A stretch of DNA of 64,000 nt from Acidovorax radicis N35 (GCF_000204195.1 NZ_AFBG01000023.1:1-64000), one strand, 5' to 3'. Shown: positions 19,042-29,081, counted from the stretch's first letter. Translations and numbers: made by a program. The notes: generated by a model not told the origin, from the sequence alone.

Positions 19042-19756
19042 CGCCGCCCTCCTCTTCCCATGGCGACTGGAGTCCCAGTGCGGCAATGGCACGCTGCCAG
19101 CGTTTGTCGAGGCTGCCATCCACCACCGTCCCGGCTGATTCGACCAGACAGCCGCCCGGCGGCACCGCCGCATCGGCCATCCATTGCACACCCGGGGCGT
19201 CGATTGCTTCGCGCAGGGGCTGTGCCATGACCTCCATGTCGGCCGGGTGGAGACGAACCATGGCAGGTCGCCCTTCGGTCACGAGCATGCCCACAGCCTC
19301 TTTCACCACGGGCTGCAACGCATTGGGATTGACGGACAGTTCCTGGCGCACCACCTGGCGCGCAATGTCACAGGCCAGCTCCAGCAGTTGCTGTGCCATC
19401 TGCTGCTGCATGTCAATCAGGCTTGCATCGAGGGTCTGCACCACGCCTTGCAACCGCTGCGCCGTTTCGTGCCCTTGCTGGGCAATGTATTCGTCCATGC
19501 GCCGCTGCCATTCCAGCGCCGTCTGGGCTTGCCCCTGGGCAAAGCCTTCGGCATAGGCGTCGTCACACGCCTGCTGAATCAGTGCCTGCTGCGCAGCCTC
19601 ATCAATTTCGACCGGGATCTCCACCACAGGCTCCGGCTCCGCCGGCTCAACCAGGTCAGAGCCATCCACCGCACCAAACTTCCACTGCGTGAAATCGCCC
19701 ACTTCCTCGCTGGGAATGAAGCGCGAATAAGAGCGCTGGCTAGACGAAGGCATCAT
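19031..19756 (-). CDS. fliH: flagellar assembly protein FliH
   Basis: About 241 residues. The N-terminus carries SRFIPSEE and an aromatic QWKFG; the middle is a long helix rich in Gln/Glu; the C-terminal FliH/V-ATPase-E-like domain includes [18 protein letters not shown] and [11 protein letters not shown]. Negative regulator and peripheral stalk of FliI. Start overlaps the fliG end; two adjacent ATG codons (19756 and 19753) are possible. Confidence 0.95.
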   Translation of the reverse strand: MMPSSSQRSYSRFIPSEEVGDFTQWKFGAVDGSDLVEPAEPEPVVEIPVEIDEAAQQALIQQACDDAYAEGFAQGQAQTALEWQRRMDEYIAQQGHETAQRLQGVVQTLDASLIDMQQQMAQQLLELACDIARQVVRQELSVNPNALQPVVKEAVGMLVTEGRPAMVRLHPADMEVMAQPLREAIDAPGVQWMADAAVPPGGCLVESAGTVVDGSLDKRWQRAIAALGLQSPWEEEGGDDR

Positions 19757-20735
19757 CACCGCCAGATCCAATCACGATTTGACCCTCGTCGGACAGGCGA
19801 CGCACGGTCTTGAGGATTTCCTTTTGCTGGGCCTCGACCTCGGACAGCCGCATCGGGCCACGCGACTCGAGGTCTTCGCGCAATGCCTCGGAGGCACGCG
19901 ACGACATGTTCGACAGGAACTTCTCGCGCAACTCCGGCACCGCCCCCTTGAGCGCGACGATGAGCGTTTCGGACGCCACTTCCTTGAGCACGGTCTGGAT
20001 CGCCTTGTCGTCGAGCTTGAGCACGTCTTCGAACACGAACATCTTGTCCATGATCTTCTGGGCCAGGTCGGGGTCGTAGCCCCGGATGGACTCGAGCACC
20101 ACGGCGTCCATGTTGCCGCCCAGCAGGTTGATGATTTCGGCCGCTGCCTTGACACCGCCGAGCGAACTCTTGCGGATCTTGTCACCGCCCGCCAGTACCT
20201 TGAACAGCACCTCGTTGAGATCCTTGAGCGCGGTCGGCTGGATGCCTTCCAGCGTGGCCACGCGCAGCAGAATTTCACTGCGCTGGCGGTCGGTGAGGTG
20301 CATCAAAATGCCCGACGCCTGGTCGCTGTCCAGATGCACCAGGATGGCCGCGACGATCTGGGGATGCTCGTTGCGCAGCAGTTCCGCCACGGACAGCGGG
20401 TCCATCCACTTGAGGCTTTCAATGCCCGAGACATCCCCACCCTGCAAGATGCGGTCGATGAGCAGGCCCGCCTTGTCGTCCCCCAGCGCTCGCTTGAGCA
20501 CCGCGCGGACATAGTTGCCGGTGTCCGACACCAGCAGGCTCTGGGCCGCCGCCGCGTTGGAGAACTTGTTGATGACCTGATCGACCTTGTCGCGCGACAC
20601 CGAGCGCATGCGGGCAATGGTCTCGCCAAGCTTTTGCACTTCCTTGGGCGAGAAATGCTTGAACACTTCGGCCGCCTCTTCCTCGCCGAGGGACATCAGC
20701 ATGATGGCGGCGTCGTTGAGTCCTTGGTCGTCCAT
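19740..20735 (-). CDS. fliG: flagellar motor switch protein FliG
   Basis: 331-residue rotor protein contacting FliF, FliM and the stator. N domain (LNDAAIMLMSLGEEEAAEVF), middle domain with the EHPQIVA motif, and C-terminal torque helix containing FVFEDVLKLDDKAIQTVLKE with the charged residues that face MotA. Standard length. Lies 24 bases after the fliF stop. Confidence 0.98.
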   Translation of the reverse strand: MDDQGLNDAAIMLMSLGEEEAAEVFKHFSPKEVQKLGETIARMRSVSRDKVDQVINKFSNAAAAQSLLVSDTGNYVRAVLKRALGDDKAGLLIDRILQGGDVSGIESLKWMDPLSVAELLRNEHPQIVAAILVHLDSDQASGILMHLTDRQRSEILLRVATLEGIQPTALKDLNEVLFKVLAGGDKIRKSSLGGVKAAAEIINLLGGNMDAVVLESIRGYDPDLAQKIMDKMFVFEDVLKLDDKAIQTVLKEVASETLIVALKGAVPELREKFLSNMSSRASEALREDLESRGPMRLSEVEAQQKEILKTVRRLSDEGQIVIGSGGDDAFV

Positions 20736-20759
20736 GGTCGTCGTCCGTGGGTTCGGTGG

Positions 20760-22451
20760 TCAGACGGGGTCGCCGTTCAGCCAGGTCTTCAGGATGTTGG
20801 CCACGGCAACAGGGTTCTCCTTGGCCAGCACCCGCGCATCTTCCAGGCGCAGCTGCTCCGGCGTGGCGGGAAGCACTTCGTTCTTCTTGGCGGGCGCAGG
20901 CAGCGCCGGACGCTCGGGCGTTTCGGATTCCACAGCATCCAGCTGGCCACCAGCCACCGGGATGGCGCGGGGTTTGGTAGCGGCGCCACCCTTGAGCGCA
21001 GGCCGCACCAGGCCCATCAGCACCAGGGCAGCGAACAGCACAGCACCCACCGGCCAGGCGAAGGTCTTGGCCAGGTCGATCACCTCGGGCTGCTTCCACA
21101 GCGGAACATCGGTGGTTGGCGTCACCGCAACCTGGAACGGGGTGTTCATGAGATTGACGGAGTCGCCGCGATCCCGGTTGAAGCCAATGGTCTCGCGCAC
21201 CAGCGCCGTCATCTGTTCCAGTTGCTCCGGCGTGAGCGCCTTCGTCACAGTCTTGCCCTTGTCCTCCGTGGACTGGTAGTTCACCACCACCGCCGCGCTG
21301 ACCCGTTTGAGCGCCCCGCTGCCGCCGCGTGTCACGCGCACGGTCTTGTCCACCTCGTAATTGGTGATGGACTCGCGCTTGCTGCCCACGGCCTGGGTGC
21401 CCTGGGCCTGCTGGCCGGCGGCGGTGGGAGGCGGGTTGGCGCCGTTGATGGGCGCGGTAGAAGGTGCGGGGGGCTGGTTCGTGGTGGCGCCCGGCACCCC
21501 CGTGGGCAGCGGATTGCCCTGGGGGCCAGCGCTTTCCACGATCTGCTGGCTGCGGATGGCGCTGGCGTCAGTGGCAAGATTGGGCCGGTGCTGCTCCGAC
21601 GTGGATTCAGTCTGGGTGAAGTCCACCTCGGCCGTCACCTGCGCCTTGACGTTGTTGCGGCCCACCACGGGCTCCAGAATGTCCAGGATCCGACGGGTGT
21701 ACTGTTGTTCGATCTGCTGCACATACAGCAGTTGCTGAGCATCCACGCCGTTTCCGGATGCGGTATCGGGCGATTGGGAAAGCAGCTTGCCCGTGTCGTC
21801 CAGCACGCTCACGGCAGAAGGAGACAACTCCGGCACGCTGGACGCCACGAGGTGCACGATGCCCGCCAGCTGGGCTCGGTCGAGAATGCGGCCGGGATGC
21901 AGGCTCACCAGCACCGAAGCCGACGGCTTTTGCTGCTCCCGGAAGAAGCCATTCTGGTTGGGAAGCGCCAGATGCACGCGCGCGCCCTGCACAGAAGACA
22001 GCGCCTGGATGGAGCGGGTGAGTTCGCCTTCCAGGCCACGCTGGAAGTTCAGGCGCTCCTGAAACTGCGTCATCCCGAACTTGCTGGACTCCATCAGTTC
22101 GAAGCCCGCCACCGAACCCTTGGGCAGGCCCTGGGTGGCCAGGCGCAGGCGCACGTCGTGCACGCGGTCTGCGGGGATCAGGATGGCGCCACCCCCATCT
22201 GCGTGCTTGTAGGGCACGTTCATCTGCGACAACTGAGCGACGATGGCGCCGCCATCCTTGTCGTTCAGGTTGGCAAACAGCACTCGGTAGTCAGGCTGAC
22301 GCCCCAGGACAATGGCCGCAATGGCCACCGCCACCAACAGCGCCGCGCCCACACCCAGCCGCATGCGCTGTGCCCTGTCGAGGGCAGACAGCCGCTGCAG
22401 CCAGTTCGGGCTGGCAGGGGGAGTGAGAGGAATTTCAGCAACTGCAGACAT
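20760..22451 (-). CDS. fliF: flagellar MS-ring protein FliF
   Basis: 563 residues. Two transmembrane helices, near residues 33-50 (LGVGAALLVAVAIAAIVLG) and near 440-460 (VGAVLFAALVLMGLV), bracket the periplasmic ring-building domains (YRVLFANLNDKDGGAIVAQL). The cytoplasmic C-tail (LAKENPVAVANILKTWL) binds FliG. A Pro/Ala/Gln-rich loop sits before the second helix. First gene of the fliFGHIJK operon, divergent from fliE. Confidence 0.98.
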   Translation of the reverse strand: MSAVAEIPLTPPASPNWLQRLSALDRAQRMRLGVGAALLVAVAIAAIVLGRQPDYRVLFANLNDKDGGAIVAQLSQMNVPYKHADGGGAILIPADRVHDVRLRLATQGLPKGSVAGFELMESSKFGMTQFQERLNFQRGLEGELTRSIQALSSVQGARVHLALPNQNGFFREQQKPSASVLVSLHPGRILDRAQLAGIVHLVASSVPELSPSAVSVLDDTGKLLSQSPDTASGNGVDAQQLLYVQQIEQQYTRRILDILEPVVGRNNVKAQVTAEVDFTQTESTSEQHRPNLATDASAIRSQQIVESAGPQGNPLPTGVPGATTNQPPAPSTAPINGANPPPTAAGQQAQGTQAVGSKRESITNYEVDKTVRVTRGGSGALKRVSAAVVVNYQSTEDKGKTVTKALTPEQLEQMTALVRETIGFNRDRGDSVNLMNTPFQVAVTPTTDVPLWKQPEVIDLAKTFAWPVGAVLFAALVLMGLVRPALKGGAATKPRAIPVAGGQLDAVESETPERPALPAPAKKNEVLPATPEQLRLEDARVLAKENPVAVANILKTWLNGDPV

Positions 22452-22623
22452 CTTGCTTTCCAGTAGGGCGGCCCGGCAAGGACCAAAGCGTGGGGTCGAT
22501 TATTCGGTCACGCCTCCAAAATGTTCGCTGGATAAGCCGCGCGTTTGGCCATCAATTCAGAGCGATGGATCCCGGCGCGATGGCTAGGATACGCAGCATA
22601 CCGCCATTCCCACGGATACAGCC

Positions 22624-22935
22624 ATGGACCTTCGCATCTCAAGCTCTACCGCCCCCCTCACGGGCGCTGGCGTGGCGCGCCGTGCTGCAGCGCCGCAAAA
22701 CGACGCCAACGACGTGGGTTTCTCGGGCGCCCTCAAGGGCGCGCTGCAGTCGGTCAGCGCCGCGCAGAACAAGTCATCCAATCTGCAGACCGAGGTCCAG
22801 ATGGAAAACCCCTCGGTCAGCCTGGAAGAGACCATGGTGGCGATTCAGAAAGCCCAGATCGGCTTTCAGGCCACGCTGCATGTCCGCAACCGGATGGTGC
22901 AGGCCTACACCGACATCATGAACATGCAGGTTTAG
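22624..22935 (+). CDS. fliE: flagellar MS-ring/rod adaptor FliE
   Basis: 103 residues. The C-terminal half (ENPSVSLEETMVAIQKAQ, then GFQATLHVRNRMVQAYTDI) is the conserved FliE helix pair. It joins the MS ring to the rod and is exported early. Divergent from fliF across 172 bases that should contain both promoters; no consensus site was recognised there. Confidence 0.96.
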   Translation: MDLRISSSTAPLTGAGVARRAAAPQNDANDVGFSGALKGALQSVSAAQNKSSNLQTEVQMENPSVSLEETMVAIQKAQIGFQATLHVRNRMVQAYTDIMNMQV

Positions 22936-23040
22936 GAGCAGGGGCGCTCCCCTGAGCGGCTGCGCCGCTTCCCCTCGCTCCGGGGCGATCCTTGCTTGGC
23001 ATCCCTCGCCTGGGGCGCGCCGGTATCGAGCGGTGGGGGC
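22936..23040 (+). repeat. intergenic repeat B, diverged copy after fliE
   Basis: Begins straight after the fliE stop. CCCCTGAGCGGCTGCGCCG then a C-run and a GGGGCGAT arm resemble the repeat found after fliA, flgE, flgH, flgI and the HDOD gene. More diverged than those copies. Confidence 0.45.
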
Positions 23041-23054
23041 CTGCATTTACTCCT

Positions 23055-23102
23055 GATTTCGTAGCTGCTCGCGCCCTACAGATAAGCGCTACAGGGGTTT
23101 TT
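23055..23102 (+). repeat. intergenic repeat A, copy 1
   Basis: GTAGCTGCTCGCGCCCTACA followed by GATAAGCGCTACAGGGGTTT: a member of the dispersed partly palindromic family (core TAGCTGCTAGCGCTTGATGG, then ATAAGCGCTAGAGGC). Confidence 0.7.
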
Positions 23103-23200
23103 CTCACAAAAAAGGCATTCCACGCTCTTGTCACAGGGGGCTGAGCGACGCATCGCTGGCCGTGGCACCGTTTTGCCAAGCGCCAGGAAAATATGCTCCC

Positions 23201-23244
23201 AATTTGATAGCTTACTGCGTTTGATAGACAAGCGGTAGCGCCCC
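23201..23244 (+). repeat. intergenic repeat A, copy 2
   Basis: TTTGATAGCTTACTGCGTTT then GATAGACAAGCGGTAGCGCC, a diverged copy about 100 bases after copy 1. The 371-base gap between fliE and fliT holds these repeats and a terminator, and no gene. Confidence 0.6.
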
Positions 23245-23256
23245 ATTTCGCCCATG

Positions 23257-23284
23257 AAAAAGCCGACCTCGCGGGGTCGGCTTT
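23257..23284 (-). terminator. intrinsic terminator of the fliDST operon
   Basis: Stem AGCCGACC / GGTCGGCT with a 6-base loop, extended by A:T pairs; read on the minus strand it ends in TTTTT. It lies about 25 bases after the fliT stop. On the plus strand the T-run is shorter, so it may also serve fliE weakly. Confidence 0.8.
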
Positions 23285-23306
23285 GTCTTGAGGCTCAGCG
23301 CACGCC

Positions 23307-23606
23307 TCAGTGCATCATTTGCGGCTGCCCTTCAAACAGGTGTTCGAATTGCGCCAGCCAGGGCTCGGCCAGACAGCGAATCTGGGCATCGTTGCGCAGG
23401 ATGCGCTGCATGATCCGGGTCTTCTCACGTTTGTGCTCGGGCAGAAGTTCGTGCTCTTGCGACTTGAAGCGCAGTTGCTCGATCAGTACCGCGCAGGCAC
23501 CTTCGTAGCGCACAACGCCATCCCAGTCCTTGAGCTTGGCAGCCTCCAGCATCTTGGCGCTGCTGTCTTCAATCGCCTTGTAGTAGTCAATCAGCATGTG
23601 GGACAT
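23307..23606 (-). CDS. fliT: flagellar export chaperone FliT
   Basis: 99 residues, all helical, with an N-terminal YYKAIEDSSAKMLEAA typical of beta-proteobacterial FliT. Chaperone for the cap protein FliD; in enterics also an anti-FlhDC factor. Follows fliS by four bases, in the order fliD-fliS-fliT, and is followed by a terminator. Confidence 0.85.
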   Translation of the reverse strand: MSHMLIDYYKAIEDSSAKMLEAAKLKDWDGVVRYEGACAVLIEQLRFKSQEHELLPEHKREKTRIMQRILRNDAQIRCLAEPWLAQFEHLFEGQPQMMH

Positions 23607-23609
23607 GGT

Positions 23610-24065
23610 TCAGGCCTCCACCAGCACGGGCTGGCCAGTGGCGGCAGGCGCATCGGCCGAAGCCGCGGTGCCGGTTTTCTTGATTTCGTTCCAGCCCTGC
23701 GCCACGGGCTCGATCAGGCGCATGACCTCGAGCATCATCGCGTCGTCGTTGCGGGCGTTGGCCAGGATCAGGCGGCGCATGCAGTAGTCGTAGAGCGCGC
23801 CCAGGTTTTCCGCCAGTTCGCCCCCGTCGACCTTGTCGAGCGAAGTGCTCAGGCCTTCCTCCAGAATGCGGACGGCTTTGGAGATGCCATTGACCTTGCC
23901 CAGCACGTCTCCGCGTGCCATGGAGCCACGTGCCGTGGCGATGGAATTGAGGACGCCTTCATACAGCAGACTGACCAGCTGGTGCTGATCCATCGTGTGC
24001 ATGCTGGTTTCCACATTGATACGCTGGTAAGCGTTGGCTGCACGGGGGCTGTAGGCGCTGAACAT
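23610..24065 (-). CDS. fliS: flagellin export chaperone FliS
   Basis: 151 residues. The conserved YQRINVETSMHTMDQHQLVS and SLLYEGVLNSIATARG match FliS, which holds unpolymerised flagellin by its C-terminal helix. Ends in a short Ala-rich tail. The ATG is preceded by GGAAGG. A sigma-28-type promoter lies just upstream (24096-24122), so fliST can be made without fliD. Confidence 0.95.
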   Translation of the reverse strand: MFSAYSPRAANAYQRINVETSMHTMDQHQLVSLLYEGVLNSIATARGSMARGDVLGKVNGISKAVRILEEGLSTSLDKVDGGELAENLGALYDYCMRRLILANARNDDAMMLEVMRLIEPVAQGWNEIKKTGTAASADAPAATGQPVLVEA

Positions 24066-24095
24066 GCTGACAATCCTTCCGAGGTATTACTTAAG

Positions 24096-24122
24096 TTATC
24101 GGCGTGCGCCAGAAAAACTGAA
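24096..24122 (-). promoter_or_regulatory. sigma-28 (FliA) promoter of fliST
   Basis: Minus strand TTCAGTTT-N11-GCCGATAA; the -10 half matches the FliA consensus at all eight bases and the -35 half at six of eight. It lies in the gap between the fliD stop and the fliS start. Confidence 0.8.
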
Positions 24123-24130
24123 GCCCCTGA

Positions 24131-25564
24131 TTAACCAGTCGACTTGTTCCAGGCGGTGACCTGCTGAGAGATGTACGCGTTCAGGCCGTTCAAGCTGCTC
24201 AGTTGCGTATCCAGTGCGTTATAGCGCTGCGTGATGCGTTTTTCAAAGGCCTCCACCTTTTCATTCACCCGCGTCTGGTCCTTGCCGTTGCGCTTGAGGC
24301 TCATCTGCAAGGTGTCGTCCTTCGATTTGAAGAAGCCGTCATTGGCGAGCAGTGTGGTGGTCAGCGCCTTGAGCTGCACCGCAATACCGTTGGCAGAGCC
24401 GCCGCCCGTGTTGCGGAACAGATTTTTGACGTCATCCGGGTTTTCGGAAAGCGCCTTGTTCAGCTTGGTACTGTCCACTGCCAGATCCCCGCCCAGCTGC
24501 TGTGTGATGCCCACGTCGGCCAGGCGCTGAAACGCGCCCCCCCCGGTGGTGACCGACTGGATCGCGTTGCGCAGAGAGTTTTGCAGCGCGACCGTCGTGG
24601 AGTCGCCTTGCAGCAAGCCGGCCGAATTGGTCTTGGCGTCGTATTTCGTCGCCTCTTGCAGCAACTGGTTGATAGCGTTGTAAGCCTTGACGAACCCATC
24701 AATGTTGGACTTGACCGCCGCGTCATCTTTGCCGACCGAGATCTCGATCGGAGCAGTGGTGACCTGCTCTGCCTTGAAGGTCACGCCTGAAATCGTGGAT
24801 GCAAAGGTGTTGGTACCCGAAGACACCGCAATCCCGTTGACCGTCGCCTTGGCATTGGCTGCCGCCTGCGTCACAGTGGTTCCAGCCACCAGGCGAGACA
24901 AGCCGGTGGCGTCGGTATTGCCCGCACTTTGCGGGTCGGTATCTCCATCCTCCATGACACTGAGGCGAAAACCCGACTCTTCCCCCGTGCTCTTGCTGCG
25001 CAGCAGCAAGCGCTCGCCCGAGGCATCCGTCAGCACGGAGGCGGTGACACCTGCATTCGCGCCGTTGATCTTGCTGGCCACGTCCGACAGCTTGTCGCTG
25101 GCACTGATGGTGATGTCCACGGGCTGGCCACTCCCTGGCGTGAAGGACGCGGGCGCCACACTCCATTTGCCCAGCTCCAGCCGCAAGGTGCCTGACCCCA
25201 GCGCGCCACCCACCGGCAAAAGTGCAGCAGAGGCCGTAGCTTGTGCCTTGGCCAGGCTTTGCACCTCCACACTGAAGGTGGTAGGCAAAGTACCGCCGAC
25301 CGCAGTGGCCGATACATATTTAGAGTCGGACGAGGTGGTGGTGACACCGTTCCAACCGGTCACGCTGGTGAGCTTGCTCGCAGCATCCTGCAAGGTGGAC
25401 ACCAGCGACTTGATCTGCCCAAAGGCAGAAATCTTGGTATTGACCGTGGCCGCCTGCAGCTTGAGCGTGTCCAGGGGCTTTTTTTCCAGCGCGACTAACT
25501 GGGAGATGATGCTCTTGACATCAAGTCCGTTCGTGCCGACGCCTGGGGATGAAATGGTGGCCAT
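24131..25564 (-). CDS. fliD: flagellar filament cap protein FliD
   Basis: 477 residues. N-terminal D0/D1 segment (GLDVKSIISQLVALEKKPLD), variable Ser/Thr/Ala-rich central domains, and a C-terminal helix with YNALDTQLSSLNGLNAYISQ. Caps the filament and folds incoming flagellin. AGGAGG precedes the ATG at good spacing. Located between the flagellin gene and fliS. Confidence 0.97.
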   Translation of the reverse strand: MATISSPGVGTNGLDVKSIISQLVALEKKPLDTLKLQAATVNTKISAFGQIKSLVSTLQDAASKLTSVTGWNGVTTTSSDSKYVSATAVGGTLPTTFSVEVQSLAKAQATASAALLPVGGALGSGTLRLELGKWSVAPASFTPGSGQPVDITISASDKLSDVASKINGANAGVTASVLTDASGERLLLRSKSTGEESGFRLSVMEDGDTDPQSAGNTDATGLSRLVAGTTVTQAAANAKATVNGIAVSSGTNTFASTISGVTFKAEQVTTAPIEISVGKDDAAVKSNIDGFVKAYNAINQLLQEATKYDAKTNSAGLLQGDSTTVALQNSLRNAIQSVTTGGGAFQRLADVGITQQLGGDLAVDSTKLNKALSENPDDVKNLFRNTGGGSANGIAVQLKALTTTLLANDGFFKSKDDTLQMSLKRNGKDQTRVNEKVEAFEKRITQRYNALDTQLSSLNGLNAYISQQVTAWNKSTG

Positions 25565-25689
25565 ACAAACCTCCTGAACTGGTCCAACGGAAATTATGGC
25601 GCCGAATGGCGATCAAGAACGTCCGTAAACACGCCAGGAAACCCGTCTTATTCCAGCGGTCCTGGCACCCGCCTTCCAGAAAGCCAAAG

Positions 25690-25715
25690 GGCGGCGACAG
25701 AAATCTGCCGCCGCC
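25690..25715 (-). terminator. probable terminator of the minus-strand flagellin gene
   Basis: Minus strand hairpin with arms GGCGGCG / CGCCGCC and an inner CAGA/TCTG pairing, followed by CTTTGGCTTTCT. The stem is strong and the T-run weak. Located about 50 bases after the flagellin stop. Confidence 0.5.
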
Positions 25716-25762
25716 TGGGGTTCGCCAGGGCGCTGCAACGCCCTGGCTGCCATGCCCGCCGC

Positions 25763-27250
25763 TTAACGCAGCAGGGCCAACACGCCTTGGGGCAACTGGT
25801 TGGCCTGGGCCACCATGGCCGTGCCAGCCTGTTGCAGGATCTGCGAACGCGACAGGTTGGCCGTTTCTGCGGCGAAGTCGGCATCCAGGATGCGGCTGCG
25901 CGAAGAAGACAGGTTTTCCGACGTCACTTGCAGGTTGCTGATCGATGTTTCGAAACGCGATTGCAGAGCACCGAGCTTGGCACGCTCACCGTTGATGAAG
26001 GCCAGGGCCGAATCCACAGTCTTGAGCGCGTTGGTCGCGTTGCTGAACGTGGTCACGTCCAGGTTGGCCACCGTTTGCAAGGCCGATCCACCATTGTCCA
26101 ACTGATTGCTGGTCGAAGTAATTGCGAAAGACTTTTCCGAGTCCAGCGTGATGTAACCACCGGTGTTCACGTTTTCCACCGTTGCTGCAGCAGAGCTCAG
26201 CGTCGTCGTACCGCCGTTGGCTGCACCAGCTGCGTCGTAGCCGGTGACCGTCACGTTGGCCGCATTGGCGTTGGTCGTATCGCCCACCACGATGTTGTTA
26301 CCGGTGGCGTTGCTCAGGATGATCTGGGTGCCATCCGTGCTCAGCGAAGCATTGATACCGGTCTTGGCAGACTGGTCGTTGATGGCGGACACAGCAGCCG
26401 ACAGGCGGTCCGTGCCGGTGGCGGAGGTCAGCGTGAATGACACGGTACGAGCCGCGCCAACGTTGTCACCTTCCAGCGTCAGCGAGTAAGAGCCAACAGC
26501 CGCCATACCACCCAGGCGCACTTCGGTGCGGGCCGTGGCCGTCACGCCGGTATCGGCCTTCAGGGCATTGATCTGGTCGGCCGTAGCCTTCGCGGTAGCG
26601 CTGACAGCCACGGTCAACGTCCCCGTACCCAGAGCGCCGCTGATGGCCACGGTACCCGTGGTCACACCGTTGGTGCCTGCGGTGGCTTGGGTGGCCGATG
26701 CGCCGATGCCCGAGCCGTTGGAGGCGACGTTCTGGTTGTTACCGTAGACGCTGGTGCGCAGATTGCCCGTGGCAGCCACGATGGTCTGGTTGGCATTGGC
26801 ACCCACTTGGAACTGCTGCGTGCCGAAGCTACCGTCCAGCAGCTTGGAACCGTTGAATTCCGTGGTTTGCGAGATACGGTCCAGTTCGGACACCAGCTGG
26901 CCCACTTCCTGTTGCAGGGCCTGGCGGTCGCCAGCGCTGTTGGAAGCGTTGGCCGATTGCACAGCCAGTTCACGCACACGTTGCAGGATGTCGCCAGACG
27001 CCTTCAAGGCGCCTTCAGCGGTTTGCGCCAGGGAGATGCCGTCATTGGCATTGCGAACAGCCTGGTTCAGACCACGGATCTGGCTGGTGAAGCGCTCGGA
27101 AATCGCCAAGCCAGCGGCGTCGTCCTTGGCGCTGTTGATACGCAAGCCAGACGACAGGCGCTGGATCGACGTATTGAGAGAAGTCTGACTCATGCCCAGG
27201 TTGCGTTGGGCGGTGAGCGAGGCGATGTTGGTGTTGATGGTGGAAGCCAT
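25763..27250 (-). CDS. fliC: flagellin, copy 1 (minus strand)
   Basis: 495-residue filament subunit. The conserved N-terminal D0/D1 ([18 protein letters not shown] through the [19 protein letters not shown] region) and C-terminal D1/D0 ([20 protein letters not shown]) flank a variable Ser/Thr/Ala/Gly-rich centre (about 170-390) rich in possible O-glycosylation sites. No signal peptide, as expected for type III export. Nearly colinear with the divergent copy at 27572-29056, including the central region. A sigma-28-like promoter lies 137 bases upstream. Confidence 0.97.
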   Translation of the reverse strand: MASTINTNIASLTAQRNLGMSQTSLNTSIQRLSSGLRINSAKDDAAGLAISERFTSQIRGLNQAVRNANDGISLAQTAEGALKASGDILQRVRELAVQSANASNSAGDRQALQQEVGQLVSELDRISQTTEFNGSKLLDGSFGTQQFQVGANANQTIVAATGNLRTSVYGNNQNVASNGSGIGASATQATAGTNGVTTGTVAISGALGTGTLTVAVSATAKATADQINALKADTGVTATARTEVRLGGMAAVGSYSLTLEGDNVGAARTVSFTLTSATGTDRLSAAVSAINDQSAKTGINASLSTDGTQIILSNATGNNIVVGDTTNANAANVTVTGYDAAGAANGGTTTLSSAAATVENVNTGGYITLDSEKSFAITSTSNQLDNGGSALQTVANLDVTTFSNATNALKTVDSALAFINGERAKLGALQSRFETSISNLQVTSENLSSSRSRILDADFAAETANLSRSQILQQAGTAMVAQANQLPQGVLALLR

Positions 27251-27386
27251 TGCAAATCTCCAGAAAAGAACTGACTGAATATGGCGTTACCGCCAGCCGG
27301 GGCGCCAGCACCGCGCTGGCCTCCTGGGTTCCCAGCGCTGCAGGCCATCTGGTGAACGGCGGGCCGCTTACGGACCGTTGCAATTG

Positions 27387-27413
27387 TTTTCGGGTCGCCG
27401 CCGGAAAACTTGA
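27387..27413 (-). promoter_or_regulatory. sigma-28 promoter of flagellin copy 1
   Basis: Minus strand TCAAGTTT-N11-CCCGAAAA, compared with the FliA consensus TAAAGTTT-N11-GCCGATAA (13 of 16 positions). It would give a 5' leader of roughly 130 bases. Confidence 0.65.
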
Positions 27414-27424
27414 GGGGCAAACGC

Positions 27425-27452
27425 ACAAGTTGTACGACTTTTTTGCCGCTTA
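27425..27452 (+). promoter_or_regulatory. possible sigma-28 promoter of flagellin copy 2
   Basis: Plus strand ACAA-N16-GCCGCTTA: the -10 half matches six of eight bases, the -35 half is weak and the spacing is one base longer than usual. It is the best candidate in the 321-base gap between the flagellins, which otherwise holds only the two leaders. Confidence 0.4.
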
Positions 27453-27571
27453 TCTCCTAAACGCCCAAAAGCAGCGTCTCCACAATTCATCCATCGTTCC
27501 CCCATTGACAGCCGGACGGGTGCGCTTGAACCGGCAAACAGATCCGTCTTGCGACGTTAAGGAGTTTCGCC

Positions 27572-29056
27572 ATGGCAGCAACCATCAATACCAACATCAG
27601 CTCGCTGACCGCCCAGCGCAACCTGGGCACCAGCCAGGCTTCGCTGAACACGGCCATCCAGCGGCTTTCATCCGGCTTGCGCATCAACAGCGCCAAGGAC
27701 GACGCCGCTGGCTTGGCCATCTCTGAGCGCTTCACCAGCCAGATCCGTGGCCTGAACCAAGCTGTTCGCAATGCGAACGACGGCATTTCGCTGGCACAGG
27801 TGGCGGAAGGCGCGATGGGCTCGGCCGGCAATATCTTGCAGCGGGTGCGTGAATTGGCGGTGCAATCGGCCAACGCTTCCAACAGCGCTGGCGACCGCCA
27901 GGCCCTGCAACAGGAAGTCGGTCAGTTGGTCGCAGAACTGGACCGCATTTCGCAAACCACCGAATTCAACGGCCAGAAATTGCTGGACGGCACCTTTGGT
28001 ACGCAGCAGTTCCAGGTGGGCGCCAACGCCAACCAGACCATCGTGGCAGCCACAGCCAACTTGCGCACCAATGTGTATGGCAACAACCAGAACGTAGCCT
28101 CCAATGGCTCGGGCATTGGCGCATCGGCCACGCAGGCCACCACGGGCACCAACGGGGTGACCACCGGATCGGCCGCCATCAGCGGCTACCTGGGCACCGG
28201 CACCCTGACCGTGGCTGTCAGTGCTACCGCGAAGGCGACGGCCGACCAGATCAATGCGCTGCAGGCGTCCACCGGTGTGACGGCCTCGGCCCGCACCGAA
28301 GTGCGCCTGGGCGGCATGGCCGCTGCGGGCTCCTACTCGCTGACACTGGAAGGCGACAACGTGGGCGCGTCCCGCACGGTCTCCTTCACGCTGACCTCCG
28401 CCACGGGCACGGACCGCCTGTCCCCCGCTGTATCGGCCATCAACGAGCAATCGGCCAAGACGGGGATCAACGCCTCATTGAATTCGGACGGCACCCAGAT
28501 CATCCTGACCAACGCCACCGGGAACAACATCGTGATCGGCGACACCGTGAACGCCAACGCGGCAGCGGTCACCGTCACCGGCTACGACGCCGCTGGCGCC
28601 AGCAACGGCACGGCCCAAACTCTGGCTGCGGATGCCAATGTGGAATTCGTCAACACGGGCGGCTACATCACGCTGGACTCGGAAAAGTCGTTTGCCGTGA
28701 CCTCGGCCAGCAACCAGTTGGACAACGGCGGCTCGACCCTGCACACGGTGGCCAACCTGGACGTGACCACGTTCACCAATGCCACCGACGCCCTGAAGAC
28801 CGTGGACTCGGCCCTGGCCTTCATCAGCGGCGAGCGCGCCAAGCTCGGTGCCATGCAGTCCCGCTTTGAGACCAGCATTGCCAGCCTGCAGATCACGTCC
28901 GAGAACCTCTCGGCATCACGCTCGCGCATTCAGGACGCAGACTTCGCGGCAGAAACGGCCAACCTGTCGCGCGCCCAAATCCTGCAGCAGGCCGGCACGG
29001 CGATGGTGGCCCAGGCCAACCAGATCCCCCAGGGTGTGCTGTCGCTGCTCAAGTAA
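27572..29056 (+). CDS. fliC: flagellin, copy 2 (plus strand)
   Basis: 494 residues, same architecture as copy 1 with mostly single conservative substitutions and only minor length differences. N-terminus [19 protein letters not shown]-terminus ending [23 protein letters not shown] precedes the ATG. The two genes form a large inverted repeat around a 321-base centre. Which copy dominates the filament cannot be told from sequence; copy 1 has the better promoter match. Followed by a strong hairpin, then a glycosyltransferase gene in the same direction. Confidence 0.97.
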   Translation: MAATINTNISSLTAQRNLGTSQASLNTAIQRLSSGLRINSAKDDAAGLAISERFTSQIRGLNQAVRNANDGISLAQVAEGAMGSAGNILQRVRELAVQSANASNSAGDRQALQQEVGQLVAELDRISQTTEFNGQKLLDGTFGTQQFQVGANANQTIVAATANLRTNVYGNNQNVASNGSGIGASATQATTGTNGVTTGSAAISGYLGTGTLTVAVSATAKATADQINALQASTGVTASARTEVRLGGMAAAGSYSLTLEGDNVGASRTVSFTLTSATGTDRLSPAVSAINEQSAKTGINASLNSDGTQIILTNATGNNIVIGDTVNANAAAVTVTGYDAAGASNGTAQTLAADANVEFVNTGGYITLDSEKSFAVTSASNQLDNGGSTLHTVANLDVTTFTNATDALKTVDSALAFISGERAKLGAMQSRFETSIASLQITSENLSASRSRIQDADFAAETANLSRAQILQQAGTAMVAQANQIPQGVLSLLK

Positions 29057-29081
29057 CAGCCAACGCGCCGAAGGAACAACG

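Noticed and set aside
19779..22466. Long plus-strand open frame of about 895 codons opposite fliG and fliF
   Set aside because: It lies antisense to two clear genes, has a composition typical of GC-rich reverse frames (His, Arg, Gly, Gln) and no recognisable domain.
27250..27726. Plus-strand open frame across the flagellin intergenic region
   Set aside because: Overlaps the start of flagellin copy 2 in another frame and contains no conserved segment; the region is better explained as two leaders with promoters.
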